Shown one piece after another: positions 38,579-46,950 of a DNA stretch of 64,000 nt; the first letter of the stretch is position 1, and each line of letters begins with the position of its first letter. A program made the position numbers and the translations under genes. The DNA is from Streptomyces sp. 35G-GA-8. GTDB lineage: Bacteria > Actinomycetota > Actinomycetes > Streptomycetales > Streptomycetaceae. A model generated the notes under the pieces. That model ran no database searches. It was not told the origin of the DNA and worked only from the letters and a program-made list of their open reading frames with translations. The stretch covers positions 405,909 to 469,908 of the forward strand of contig NZ_JAMHJQ010000007.1 of assembly GCF_023534745.1 (NCBI RefSeq), given 5' to 3'.

Positions 38579-39376
38579 GTGAGTGAGCTGCGGTACATCC
38601 GCCTGGGGTTCGGCGAGAAATCCGTCGAGTACCAGGAGGCATGGCAGGAGCAGCGCCGGGTACACGCGGCCCGCTTCGCGGACGAGATCCCCGACACCTG
38701 TCTGCTGTTGGAGCACCCGCCGGTGTACACGGCCGGACGGCGTACGGCGGACAGTGAACGCCCCCTGGACGGCACCCCCGTCGTCGATGTGGACCGCGGC
38801 GGGAAGATCACCTGGCACGGCCCCGGCCAGCTGGTGGGCTACCCGATCCTGAAGCTGCCGCGCCCGGTGGATGTCGTGGCGCATGTCCGCCGGCTCGAAG
38901 AGGCCCTGATCCGTACGGCCGCCGAGTTCGGTCTGGAGACCTCCCGGATCGAGGGCCGCAGCGGGGTGTGGGTGCTCGGGGATCCGGTGGCGCGACGGCC
39001 GGCCACGGGCGGGCTCTCGCTGGACTTCGACCCACGGGTGGCGGACGAGGAGTTCGACCCGCGGCTGAACGGTCCGGAGTACGCGCCGTCCAACGCGGGC
39101 CAGCGCCGGGAGGACCGCAAGCTCGCGGCGATAGGCATCCGGGTCGCCAAGGGCGTGACCATGCACGGCTTCTCGTTCAATGTGAACCCGGACAACACCT
39201 GGTTCGACCGGATCGTGCCGTGCGGGATCCGGGACGCGGGCGTCACCTCGCTGGCGTACGAGCTGGGCCGGGAGATCACGGTGGAGGAGGTCGTCCCGGT
39301 GGTGGAGAGGCATCTGCGGGACGTACTGGAGCACGCGGAGCCGAGGCCGCGCGAGGTCGAGCGCGCGAGCGCTTAG
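38579..39376 (+). CDS. lipB: lipoyl(octanoyl) transferase LipB
   Basis: A 265-residue octanoyltransferase that moves octanoyl from acyl carrier protein to E2 and GcvH lysines. Conserved blocks are [54 protein letters not shown] with the catalytic Lys, and [15 protein letters not shown] with the catalytic Cys. AAGGAGG (38565-38571) sits seven bases before the GTG at 38579. lipA follows after 218 bp that include a small tandem repeat. Confidence 0.96.
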   Translation: MSELRYIRLGFGEKSVEYQEAWQEQRRVHAARFADEIPDTCLLLEHPPVYTAGRRTADSERPLDGTPVVDVDRGGKITWHGPGQLVGYPILKLPRPVDVVAHVRRLEEALIRTAAEFGLETSRIEGRSGVWVLGDPVARRPATGGLSLDFDPRVADEEFDPRLNGPEYAPSNAGQRREDRKLAAIGIRVAKGVTMHGFSFNVNPDNTWFDRIVPCGIRDAGVTSLAYELGREITVEEVVPVVERHLRDVLEHAEPRPREVERASA

Positions 39377-39400
39377 AACGTACCCACGGCCCGGCCGGGG

Positions 39401-39440
39401 CGTACAAGGTCCGGGGCGTACAAGGTCCGGGGCGTACACG
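39401..39440 (+). repeat. 16-bp tandem repeat between lipB and lipA
   Basis: CGTACAAGGTCCGGGG occurs twice head to tail (39401-39416, 39417-39432), followed by a partial third copy CGTACACG. A small slippage-type repeat, too short for a CRISPR or other array. Confidence 0.85.
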
Positions 39441-39594
39441 GCCTCGGGCGGTGTACGGCCCGGGGGCTGGGCCGACCGGGGGAATGTGTCCCCCTGGCCA
39501 CGGGTTGGCCACACGTAATGCCACGCAAATATCGGGCGTAACCTGGTGTTCGCCGAAGAATCGAATGCCGCGCCAGCAGAGAGAGGTGCCGGAC

Positions 39595-40557
39595 GTGTCC
39601 GCTGTCGCACCCGACGGACGCAAGATGCTGCGCCTGGAGGTCCGGAACAGCCAGACCCCCATCGAGCGCAAGCCCGAGTGGATCAAGACCCGGGCGAAAA
39701 TGGGTCCCGAGTACAAGCAGCTGCAGAACCTCGTGAAGAGCGAGGGGCTGCACACGGTCTGCCAGGAGGCGGGCTGTCCGAACATCTTCGAATGCTGGGA
39801 GGACCGCGAGGCGACCTTCCTCATCGGCGGTGACCAGTGCACCCGGCGCTGCGACTTCTGCCAGATCGACACGGGCAAGCCGGACGCGCTGGACCGCGAC
39901 GAGCCGCGCCGCGTGGGCGAGTCCGTCGTCACGATGGATCTGAACTACGCCACGATCACCGGCGTCGCGCGCGACGACCTGGAGGACGGCGGCGCCTGGC
40001 TGTACGCGGAGACCGTGCGCCAGATCCACGCGCAGACGGCGGCGCGCGAGACCGGCGCCACCAAGGTCGAGCTGCTCGTCCCGGACTTCAACGCCGTACC
40101 GGAGCAGCTGGCCGAGGTCTTCTCCTCCCGGCCCGAGGTGCTCGCGCACAATGTCGAGACGGTGCCGCGGATCTTCAAGCGGATCCGCCCGGGGTTCCGG
40201 TACGAGCGCTCCCTCGAAGTGATCACACGGGCCCGTGAGGCGGGCCTGATCACCAAGTCCAATCTGATCCTGGGGATGGGCGAGGAGCGCGCCGAGGTCA
40301 GCGAGGCACTGCGGCAGCTGCACGAGGCGGGCTGCGAGCTGATCACGATCACGCAGTATCTGCGTCCGTCCGTACGTCACCATCCGGTCGAACGCTGGGT
40401 GAAGCCGCACGAGTTCGTCGAGCTGAAGGACGAGGCCGAGGAAATCGGCTTCTCCGGTGTGATGTCGGGACCGCTGGTGCGGTCGTCGTACCGCGCGGGC
40501 CGGCTGTACCAGCAGGCGATGGAGCGGCGCGGCGCGGCGGTCACCGCCCAGGCCTGA
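39595..40557 (+). CDS. lipA: lipoyl synthase LipA
   Basis: A 320-residue radical-SAM enzyme that inserts two sulphurs into protein-bound octanoyl groups. The auxiliary cluster cysteines are in [12 protein letters not shown] (CX4CX5C) and the radical-SAM cluster in CTRRCDFC (CX3CX2C). A C-terminal [12 protein letters not shown] supplies the usual serine ligand. The GTG at 39595 (VSAVAPDG) follows GAGAGG. With lipB it matures the lipoyl domains of the E2 encoded at 26.2 kb. Confidence 0.97.
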   Translation: MSAVAPDGRKMLRLEVRNSQTPIERKPEWIKTRAKMGPEYKQLQNLVKSEGLHTVCQEAGCPNIFECWEDREATFLIGGDQCTRRCDFCQIDTGKPDALDRDEPRRVGESVVTMDLNYATITGVARDDLEDGGAWLYAETVRQIHAQTAARETGATKVELLVPDFNAVPEQLAEVFSSRPEVLAHNVETVPRIFKRIRPGFRYERSLEVITRAREAGLITKSNLILGMGEERAEVSEALRQLHEAGCELITITQYLRPSVRHHPVERWVKPHEFVELKDEAEEIGFSGVMSGPLVRSSYRAGRLYQQAMERRGAAVTAQA

Positions 40558-40632
40558 CAAGGGATTCGGGCCTCGGCCAGGCTGTGTGAATCTGAGCACA
40601 AGCGACTACCCGGCAGTAAGGACGAGTCGTTC

Positions 40633-40677
40633 CGCGGCCCGTACTTCCCCGCAGGTCATGGGGGTGTACGGGCCGCG
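40633..40677 (+). terminator. hairpin terminator after lipA
   Basis: CGCGGCCCGTAC (40633-40644) pairs with GTACGGGCCGCG (40666-40677), loop 21 nt, about 75 bp after lipA. Confidence 0.65.
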
Positions 40678-40853
40678 TCCGCGTCCACGGGGGTGGTCCG
40701 GGGGCCGCGTCAGGGTTTCATTCGCGTTTGACCGGTCGGTCACGCACTGGTAACACCAGTGAGTGACCCTGAATGCACGTTCCGCGTACAGGTGTCCACG
40801 CTTTCGCCGCTACGTTCACGTTCACCTTCACCGCTCCTGAAGGGACCGCCGCC

Positions 40854-41102
40854 ATGCAGGTCGCGCCGGTACGACCCGTCACCGAAGTGGTGGCCGCGGC
40901 CACCCCCCGCACCCGCATGGTGCTGCCCTCCGTCTCCACCGCGCTGCGCGCCGTGGAGTACCTGCTCCTGAGCGGCGGCCAGCGCACGGCCCGCCGAAAC
41001 GCCTGGACGGCCGTGCTGGAGGACCGCCGCAGGGCCAAGGACCGGGTCGAGGCGGAGCATGTACTGGAGGCCGTGTCCGAGGCCACCTCCCACGCCACGT
41101 AA
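40854..41102 (+). CDS. small conserved hypothetical protein
   Basis: An 82-residue basic protein (MQVAPVRPVTEVVAAATPRT...) with a predicted helical second half containing ALRAVEYLLLSGGQRTARRN and RRRAKDRVEAEHVLEAV. The ATG at 40854 has AAGGGA upstream. It starts 296 bp after lipA and ends 10 bp before the DUF4191 gene, so those two are likely co-transcribed. A small protein at this position between lipA and the DUF4191 gene is a recurrent feature in Streptomyces. Function unknown. Confidence 0.72.
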   Translation: MQVAPVRPVTEVVAAATPRTRMVLPSVSTALRAVEYLLLSGGQRTARRNAWTAVLEDRRRAKDRVEAEHVLEAVSEATSHAT

Positions 41103-41112
41103 ACTTCTGGGC

Positions 41113-41817
41113 ATGGCGAGGAAGGAAAACGCAGACACTGCTGCGAACCCGGGGCGACTGAAGCAGATCGCCCTTACCTACAAGATGACCCGGCGGGCCG
41201 ACTCGAAGGTCGGTCTTGTCGTCGCGGGTGTGGGAATCGTCACCTTCGGTGTCTTCCTCGCGGTCGGCTTCTTGATCAACCACCCCATCTATCTGGGCAT
41301 CCTGGGCTTCATCCTGGCGTTCCTCGCGATGGCGATCGTCTTCGGCCGCCGCGCCGAACGGGCCGCCTTCGGACAGATGGAGGGCCAGCCGGGAGCGGCG
41401 GCGGCCGTCCTGGAGAACGTCGGACGGGGCTGGACCACCACGCCCGCGGTGGCGATGAACCGTAACCAGGACGTCGTCCACCGGGCCGTCGGCAAGGCGG
41501 GCATCGTGCTGGTGGGCGAGGGCAACCCGAACCGGGTGAAGGGTCTGCTGGCGGCCGAGAAGAAGCGCATGGCGCGCATCGTGATGGACGTGCCGGTGCA
41601 CGACATCATCGTCGGTGACGGCGAGGGCCAGGTGCCGCTGAAGAAGGTCCGTACGACGATGCTGAAGCTGCCCCGGGTGCTGGCCGGCCCGCAGGTGACG
41701 GCGGCCAACGACCGGCTGCGGGCGATGGGCGACCTGATGAGCAACATGCCGCTGCCGAAGGGGCCGATGCCCAAGGGCATGCGGATGCCCAAGGGCGGCG
41801 GCGGAAAGCCGCGCTGA
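41113..41817 (+). CDS. DUF4191 domain membrane protein
   Basis: A 234-residue protein conserved next to lipA in actinobacteria. It begins MARKENADTAANPGRLKQIA, followed by two adjacent membrane helices (about 38-80) separated by a very short loop, then a soluble domain with HRAVGKAGIVLVGEGNP and a basic Met/Pro/Gly-rich tail. The ATG at 41113 fits the family start. No enzymatic motif is visible; function unknown. A strong terminator follows. Confidence 0.9.
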   Translation: MARKENADTAANPGRLKQIALTYKMTRRADSKVGLVVAGVGIVTFGVFLAVGFLINHPIYLGILGFILAFLAMAIVFGRRAERAAFGQMEGQPGAAAAVLENVGRGWTTTPAVAMNRNQDVVHRAVGKAGIVLVGEGNPNRVKGLLAAEKKRMARIVMDVPVHDIIVGDGEGQVPLKKVRTTMLKLPRVLAGPQVTAANDRLRAMGDLMSNMPLPKGPMPKGMRMPKGGGGKPR

Positions 41818-41857
41818 TCTTCGCGTACGCGGCTGGGCACACAGGTCGGAGAGCGTC

Positions 41858-41894
41858 AGAGGGCGGTCGGGAACGAGGTTCCGGACCGCCCTCT
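41858..41894. terminator. bidirectional hairpin terminator
   Basis: AGAGGGCGGTCGGGAAC (41858-41874) faces GTTCCGGACCGCCCTCT (41878-41894), a 17-bp stem with one mismatch and a 3-nt loop, between the convergent DUF4191 and RDD genes. Confidence 0.85.
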
Positions 41895-41928
41895 CTATGT
41901 GCTCATCCGTTGTAGTCGGATGTAGTCG

Positions 41929-41973
41929 GACACTGGGATCTACAACACTGGGATCTACGACACTGGGATCTAC
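41929..41973. repeat. 15-bp tandem repeat overlapping the RDD stop codon
   Basis: Three tandem units of about ACACTGGGATCTACA (units start near 41930, 41945 and 41960); the last overlaps the end of the RDD gene (stop codon complement at 41970-41972). A GTAGTCGGAT doublet precedes the array. Confidence 0.85.
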
Positions 41974-42437
41974 ATCCGCACCTGTACGGCGCGGGCGAGG
42001 CGGTCGTGGAGCCCGCGGGCGTCGCGGTCCCAGATCAGCGCGGGGATGGCGAGGCAGAGCAGCGCGCTGCGTACGAGCGCCCGGCCGAATCCGATCCGCT
42101 CGCCGCTCTCGGTGATGACGCGCAGGCCGAAGAGGCGCTTGCCGGGTGTGAAGCCGACCGTACCGAGGGTGAGCACGCTGAGTACGAGAAGGACGCCGAG
42201 GGCCCAGTTGCCCGATGCCTGCCAGTCACCCCGGGCGAGCAGCCCGTATGCGATCAGCATGCACAGCGCCCAGTCGACGAAGAGGGCGCCGAAGCGCCGG
42301 CCGAGCGGGGCGACGGAGCCCGGTCCGTGCTCCGGCAGACCGAGCCGCTCGCCCCGGTAGCCGAAGTCGACGCCCATGTCCTCGGCCGCCGCGCGCGGGC
42401 CGGAGAGCCACGATCCGATTGCTTGCCTGTTGTCCAC
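41970..42437 (-). CDS. RDD family membrane protein
   Basis: A 155-residue membrane protein with the RDD pattern: [23 protein letters not shown] as the first helix with its Arg and Asp, a second helix (about 90-110), and [14 protein letters not shown] then [18 protein letters not shown] at the end. The GTG at 42437 ([10 protein letters not shown]) is used. RDD proteins are small and of uncertain role, some linked to ion transport. It is divergent from glnA; the GlnR box lies between the two genes. Confidence 0.88.
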   Translation of the reverse strand: MDNRQAIGSWLSGPRAAAEDMGVDFGYRGERLGLPEHGPGSVAPLGRRFGALFVDWALCMLIAYGLLARGDWQASGNWALGVLLVLSVLTLGTVGFTPGKRLFGLRVITESGERIGFGRALVRSALLCLAIPALIWDRDARGLHDRLARAVQVRM

Positions 42438-42541
42438 CCGTCCACGGTACTGGGACGCGTTCCCGGCCCCGGGAACGGGGTGGCCGTGGATACGCGGACG
42501 TGGGCGGAGGCGTCGTACGCCCCGGCGCGCACCCAGGCTGG

Positions 42542-42579
42542 TTAACTTCGGCGAAACAAATGGGTCATGCTGGAGAAAT
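42542..42579 (+). promoter_or_regulatory. GlnR binding box upstream of glnA
   Basis: TTAAC-n6-GAAAC-n6-GTCAT-n6-GAAAT at 42542-42579 matches the GlnR pattern gTnAc-n6-GaAAc-n6-gTnAc-n6-GaAAc with exact spacing and only end mismatches. It ends about 97 bp upstream of the glnA ATG. GlnR is the global nitrogen regulator of streptomycetes, and glnA is one of its classic targets. Confidence 0.8.
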
Positions 42580-42675
42580 CCCGGAAACCTATGGTCGGGT
42601 CCAGCGTGTGCCACCGCACTGGCCGCACGACCGATAACCCCCGCCCCTCCCCGGGTCGGGAGGAGGAGGAGCTGG

Positions 42676-44085
42676 ATGTTCCAGAACGCCGACGAGGCCA
42701 AGAAGTTCATCGCGGACGAGGACGTCAAGTTCGTCGACGTCCGTTTCTGCGACCTTCCTGGCGTGATGCAGCACTTCACGATCCCGGCGAAGGCGTTCGA
42801 CCCGGCTGAGGAGCTGGCCTTCGACGGCTCGTCGATCCGCGGCTTCCAGGCCATCCACGAGTCGGACATGGCGCTGCGCGCGGACCTGTCGACGGCCCGG
42901 CTGGACCCCTTCCGTCGTGACAAGACGCTGAACCTCAACTTCTTCATCCACGACCCGATCACGGGCGAGCAGTACAGCCGCGACCCGCGCAACATCGCCA
43001 AGAAGGCCGAGGCGTACCTCGCCTCCACCGGCATCGCGGACACCGCGTACTTCGGCCCCGAGGCCGAGTTCTACGTCTTCGACAGCGTGCGTTTCAACAC
43101 CACCGCGAACGAGGGCTTCTACCACATCGACTCCGAGGCCGGCGCCTGGAACACCGGTGCGCTCGAGGACAACCGCGGCTACAAGGTCCGCTACAAGGGC
43201 GGCTACTTCCCGGCCCCGCCGGTCGACCACTTCGCCGACCTGCGTGCCGAGATCTCCCTGGAGCTCGAGGCGTCCGGCCTCCAGGTCGAGCGCCAGCACC
43301 ACGAGGTCGGCACGGCCGGCCAGGCGGAGATCAACTACAAGTTCAACACGCTGCTCGCCGCGGCCGACGACCTGATGCTCTTCAAGTACATCGTGAAGAA
43401 CGTCGCCTGGCGCAACGGCAAGACCGCGACATTCATGCCCAAGCCGATCTTCGGTGACAACGGCTCCGGCATGCACGTCCACCAGTCCCTGTGGCAGGGC
43501 GGCACCCCGCTCTTCTACGACGAGCAGGGCTACGCGGGCCTCTCGGACACCGCCCGCTACTACATCGGCGGCATCCTCAAGCACGCCCCGTCGCTGCTGG
43601 CCTTCACCAACCCGACGGTGAACTCGTACCACCGCCTGGTCCCCGGCTTCGAGGCCCCGGTCAACCTGGTCTACTCGCAGCGCAACCGCTCGGCGGCCAT
43701 GCGCATCCCGATCACGGGCTCGAACCCGAAGGCCAAGCGCGTCGAATTCCGCGCCCCTGACCCGTCCTCGAACCCGTACCTGGCCTTCTCGGCCCTCCTC
43801 CTCGCGGGCCTCGACGGCATCAAGAACAAGATCGAGCCGGCCGAGCCCATCGACAAGGACCTCTACGAACTCGCCCCGGAGGAGCACGCGGGCGTCCCCC
43901 AGGTCCCGACCTCCCTCCCGGCGGTCCTGGACGCGCTGGAGGCGGACAACGAGTACCTGCAGGCGGGCGGCGTCTTCACCTCGGACCTGATCGAGACGTG
44001 GATCGACTACAAGCGCACGAAGGAAATCGCCCCGATCCAACTGCGCCCGCACCCGCACGAGTTCGAGCTGTACTTCGACATCTAA
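42676..44085 (+). CDS. glnA: type I glutamine synthetase
   Basis: A 469-residue GS-I (beta subtype) that makes glutamine from glutamate, ammonia and ATP as a dodecamer. It begins [20 protein letters not shown]; the catalytic barrel has [29 protein letters not shown] and [18 protein letters not shown]. Tyr397 in [12 protein letters not shown] is the adenylylation site, so the enzyme is expected to be regulated by GlnE. AGGAGGAGGAG precedes the ATG at 42676. Transcription is probably under GlnR. Confidence 0.98.
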   Translation: MFQNADEAKKFIADEDVKFVDVRFCDLPGVMQHFTIPAKAFDPAEELAFDGSSIRGFQAIHESDMALRADLSTARLDPFRRDKTLNLNFFIHDPITGEQYSRDPRNIAKKAEAYLASTGIADTAYFGPEAEFYVFDSVRFNTTANEGFYHIDSEAGAWNTGALEDNRGYKVRYKGGYFPAPPVDHFADLRAEISLELEASGLQVERQHHEVGTAGQAEINYKFNTLLAAADDLMLFKYIVKNVAWRNGKTATFMPKPIFGDNGSGMHVHQSLWQGGTPLFYDEQGYAGLSDTARYYIGGILKHAPSLLAFTNPTVNSYHRLVPGFEAPVNLVYSQRNRSAAMRIPITGSNPKAKRVEFRAPDPSSNPYLAFSALLLAGLDGIKNKIEPAEPIDKDLYELAPEEHAGVPQVPTSLPAVLDALEADNEYLQAGGVFTSDLIETWIDYKRTKEIAPIQLRPHPHEFELYFDI

Positions 44086-44495
44086 AGCGCGGGGTCGGGT
44101 GAGCTGGGGGTGGGCCCCGAGAACCTGCTGTGACCTGGGGAAATACCGCTCGGCAGTGCTCACTGGTCCCAGCTGTCCTCCAAGGTCTTGTGCATCGGCC
44201 GCCGTGAAACTTGACCCGCCGTCAGATACGCAAGTGAGGGCCGCCATCTCCTCTCCGGAGATGGCGGCCCTCACTTGCGTGGCAGGTCATTCAGAACATT
44301 TCTTCGTCTCCTAGTAGTGAGCCGGTTCAGGGGGATGCTGTATGTGCCCCGACCGCCGCCTGGAGTAGCAGGGGGTCTGGTCTTCGCCGGCAACTGAATC
44401 AGCCGACCGCTCTGCCCTGAGCATGTGGGTCTCACCGTCCGGGGAACGGGCGGCGGATAGGTCTGAGCGCCTGGTGCGTGTGTCGCAGCATCAGA
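44086..44495. other. 410-bp gap after glnA
   Basis: No gene is supported. It holds the very long glnA hairpin (44228-44280) and, to its right, about 210 bp of lower-GC, unstructured sequence that leads into the truncated 3' end of the Nudix gene. This looks like a scar of an old insertion or deletion. Confidence 0.5.
44228..44280 (+). terminator. 24-bp perfect-stem terminator after glnA
   Basis: A 24-bp perfect inverted repeat (44228-44251 with 44257-44280) around a 5-nt TCTCC loop; the arm begins ACGCAAGTGAGGGCCGCCAT. It is the longest perfect stem noticed in the window and sits 143 bp after the glnA stop codon. Confidence 0.85.
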
Positions 44496-44879
44496 TCAAG
44501 CACGCGGCCGGCTGCGCTGCGGCGGTAAGGGTGCCGTGACCAGACAGCAGGCAGGACCACTCCTGCCCCACGCTCCGTGGATGATGTGAGCGACCTTCAG
44601 AGCCTCCGGCTTCACGACCAGGCCGGTTTCCTCGTACAGCTCCCGCACCGCAGTCTGTGTGATCGACTCCCCCGGTTCGCTCTTGCCGACCGGCAGGTCC
44701 CACATGTCCTGGGCGAACTTGGCCTTCTCGCTGCGTTGCAGCAGCACGACGCGGTTGGTGGCCTTGTCGTGGACGATGACGGCCGCCATCAGCGGAGTCA
44801 TGGATTCGAGGGCAGGCTTGAGCTCAGCAAGGGGGTTCGGGTGCGGAGCCGAGACGTTGCGCGTGAAGTCCGACGTCAT
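44496..44879 (-). CDS. Nudix hydrolase, C-terminally disrupted
   Basis: A 127-residue protein with a full Nudix box, GKSEPGESITQTAVRELYEETGLV (GX5EX7REUXEEXGU form), which hydrolyses nucleoside diphosphates linked to another group. The sequence is typical until VAHIIHGAWG (about residue 105), then becomes arbitrary (GRSGPACCLVTAPLP). The normal final beta-strands and helix are missing, so the 3' end has been replaced and the protein may be unstable. Its ATG overlaps the ASCH stop codon by 4 bp. Confidence 0.78.
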   Translation of the reverse strand: MTSDFTRNVSAPHPNPLAELKPALESMTPLMAAVIVHDKATNRVVLLQRSEKAKFAQDMWDLPVGKSEPGESITQTAVRELYEETGLVVKPEALKVAHIIHGAWGRSGPACCLVTAPLPPQRSRPRA

Positions 44880-45241
44880 GCCCGGTCAGCTACCACGCGC
44901 TTGATCTCAATGGCCAAGGCGCCGAGGGCTTCCTTCTCGGGCCCGTAGATGGAGCGGATGTTGGCCAGTTGTTCGTCGCGGCTCGCACAGGGGTTGACGT
45001 TGGCCGGGCCTTCGCCGTCGAGGAGCGCCTCGAACGTCTCGTACTCGATGACGCGCAGGACGCGGACGTCGCAGGTCTCGTCGGTGCCCTTGATGCGGAA
45101 GCGGATGGAGTCGCCCGCGGCAAGGCCTTCGAGGTTGGGGTACTTCACCCGCACCTCGATGGTCTTGGTGCCCGCCGCCACGAGCTCGAAGTACTGGCGG
45201 TAGAGGTTGAGTTCGCGAGTGCGGACTGTGGTGTCGGTCAT
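44876..45241 (-). CDS. ASCH domain protein
   Basis: A 121-residue protein with the ASCH (PUA-like) fold: LNLYRQYFELVAAGTKTIEV, then VRVKYPNLEGLAAGDSIRF and a VLRVIEYETFEALLDGE segment. ASCH domains bind or modify RNA; some hydrolyse N4-acetylcytidine. Start and stop codons each overlap the neighbouring genes by 4 bp (ATGA), so it is translationally coupled to the synthetase-like gene before it and the Nudix gene after it. Confidence 0.85.
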   Translation of the reverse strand: MTDTTVRTRELNLYRQYFELVAAGTKTIEVRVKYPNLEGLAAGDSIRFRIKGTDETCDVRVLRVIEYETFEALLDGEGPANVNPCASRDEQLANIRSIYGPEKEALGALAIEIKRVVADRA

Positions 45242-46197
45242 GGGGCTGGGACGCTCCTGGGCGCTGGTGTCGTCATCATGCGGCCGATCTCGGCGGCCGA
45301 ATACGAGCGGAAGAAGTGGCGGGGGTCAGACAGCAGGGTCTCGGTCAGCCCGAGGAGTTGGTCAGCGTACTGGGGCAACGAGCCGGGCCACTTCCGGGTG
45401 TCGAGCATCCAGTCGGCGGCGCCGTCGGGCAAGGGCGCCTGCCCTTCTCGTATCAGGGACTTGGACAGCTTCGCGCCGGTGTCGGTGACGATCTGCGGGC
45501 AGAAGAGGCGGGCCGGTAGCTGGGCCCGGGTGATCCCGACAGCTTGGAGGGCCTCGTCGACGAGGTGGGAGCCGAAGACCCAGTCGCCGCCCTTGACCAT
45601 GACGTGGAGTGTGCCGCGTGGGTTCGACAGGGCCAGTTCCTTGACGAGGTTGCGGTACAGGGTGGCCAGGTCCAAGTACGCGCCCCTGGTCGGGGTGACG
45701 GCCACCTCATAGGGGCCGTGGTGGAGGCAGACGGCTGCGATCGTGGCAGCCTCCGAAGCAGTGGTGCGCACCTGAGTGCGTTCGGCGTGCTTCTCGGCCC
45801 AGCCGCAACCGAAGTGCGGGCAGGGCACACGGACATGTGGGACTCCGGTGGAAGGGGCGAGCCACCAGCGGGCGGCGTCGATGCGCGGCAAGACCCGTAA
45901 CCAGGTGCGGCGGAAGTGCTCGCCGGCCTGCTGCCGGGTATATGTCTCGATGCGGTACGGGATGCCCAGGCGTCGTGACAGCGCGGTGAACAGCGGCTCA
46001 TAGAGGGCGGTGACGAGGTCGGTGAGGGCCTGTTCACCGAGAGCTTGGGCGTAGGCGCGCTGGTAGCGGTGGCCGGTCGCCGGGTCGGTGGTCATGTCGT
46101 ACGGCGCGTTGTCGAGGGCGCTGAAGAGGACTTCCGCCGGGAGACCGAAGCGGCCTCGGAGGCGAGCTGCCATGGCGAAGGCGAGGGACTGGACCAT
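45238..46197 (-). CDS. class I aminoacyl-tRNA-synthetase-like protein, 5'-truncated
   Basis: About 319 residues remain. A KMSKS-like signature (TDTGAKLSKSLIREG) lies near the C-terminus, preceded by VMVKGGDWVFGSHLVDEAL. A zinc-binding-like CPHFGCGWAEKH...CLHHGPY lies in the middle. Together these suggest a class I synthetase or paralogue, with some resemblance to class I LysRS. The N-terminus that would carry HIGH is missing: homology begins abruptly at MVQSLAFAMAARLRGRFG where the opposite-strand TPR gene also breaks off. The ATG at 46197 could still start translation. It is the first of a three-gene coupled series (synthetase-like, ASCH, Nudix). The amino acid or acceptor is unknown. Confidence 0.6.
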   Translation of the reverse strand: MVQSLAFAMAARLRGRFGLPAEVLFSALDNAPYDMTTDPATGHRYQRAYAQALGEQALTDLVTALYEPLFTALSRRLGIPYRIETYTRQQAGEHFRRTWLRVLPRIDAARWWLAPSTGVPHVRVPCPHFGCGWAEKHAERTQVRTTASEAATIAAVCLHHGPYEVAVTPTRGAYLDLATLYRNLVKELALSNPRGTLHVMVKGGDWVFGSHLVDEALQAVGITRAQLPARLFCPQIVTDTGAKLSKSLIREGQAPLPDGAADWMLDTRKWPGSLPQYADQLLGLTETLLSDPRHFFRSYSAAEIGRMMTTPAPRSVPAP

Positions 46198-46950
46198 GTC
46201 TGCCTGGACCTGGGGCACTACGACGCGGCGGCCACGCATGCCCGTACCGCCCGCGCGTGTGCCGAGTCGGCCGGGCATGAGGGGATGCTGGCCTGGGTAC
46301 GGGCGGTGGAGTCCCTGATCGCTTACTGGACGGGGCACTACGAGCAGGCGGCCCGGCTAGCCCAGGCGGGGCGCCAGCACCGATCGGAAGGAAGCATCGG
46401 TGCGCGACTCGCGAGCCTGGAGGCGCGTTCGCTGGCGATAGCGGGCGACGGGGTGGGCGCCGCAGGGGCGTTGGCGGACGCGGAACGCGCTCGGGCGGGA
46501 ATGCTCGGGCACGACGAGGCACCGGGCCTCTTTACCTTTCCGGTTGCCAAGCAGTTCGCGTACGCCGGGACGACGCATCTGGCCATCGGCGGCCGTGCCC
46601 ACGTCCAGCAGGCCATCGCCAGCGCGGACTCGGCAATCCGGCTCTACCACGGCGCCGAGGACGATGACCAGTCGGTCGGTGACCTCTTCGCAGCCCATCT
46701 CGACCTCGCCCGTGGCCACATGCTCCTGGACGACCTCGACGGTACCGAGGCGATGGTCGGCTTCGTACTTGAGGCACCGGTGGAGCGGGTGTCGGCGAGC
46801 ATCGTGCGGAGGCTGGCTGATCTCGGTCGGGAGTTGGGCGGGCCGCAGTACGGTGGAGCTGCGCGAGCGACCCAGCTGCGCGAGCGCATCCAGCACACGG
46901 CCGTCCTCGCGGCCCCTTCCGCCGCCCGTCCTCCGGAGCTGCCGACGTGA
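46192..46950 (+). pseudogene. TPR-type (XRE-family) regulator, 5'-truncated
   Basis: The reading frame encodes the C-terminal ~250 residues of a streptomycete XRE/TPR regulator: CLDLGHYDAAATHARTARAC, ESLIAYWTGHYEQAARLA, then repeated helical pairs to LRERIQHTA. The helix-turn-helix half is missing; sequence left of about 46195 belongs to the opposite-strand synthetase-like gene. Its TGA overlaps the GTG of the methyltransferase gene (GTGA), so both were once one operon. Confidence 0.75.

Noticed and set aside
39401-41973. CRISPR-like arrays
   Set aside because: The tandem repeats at 39.4 and 41.9 kb have no spacers and only two to three units.
44281-44495. A possible tRNA or attachment site at the core/accessory boundary
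   Set aside because: No cloverleaf, anticodon arm or CCA-type end could be folded by eye, and no integrase is present.
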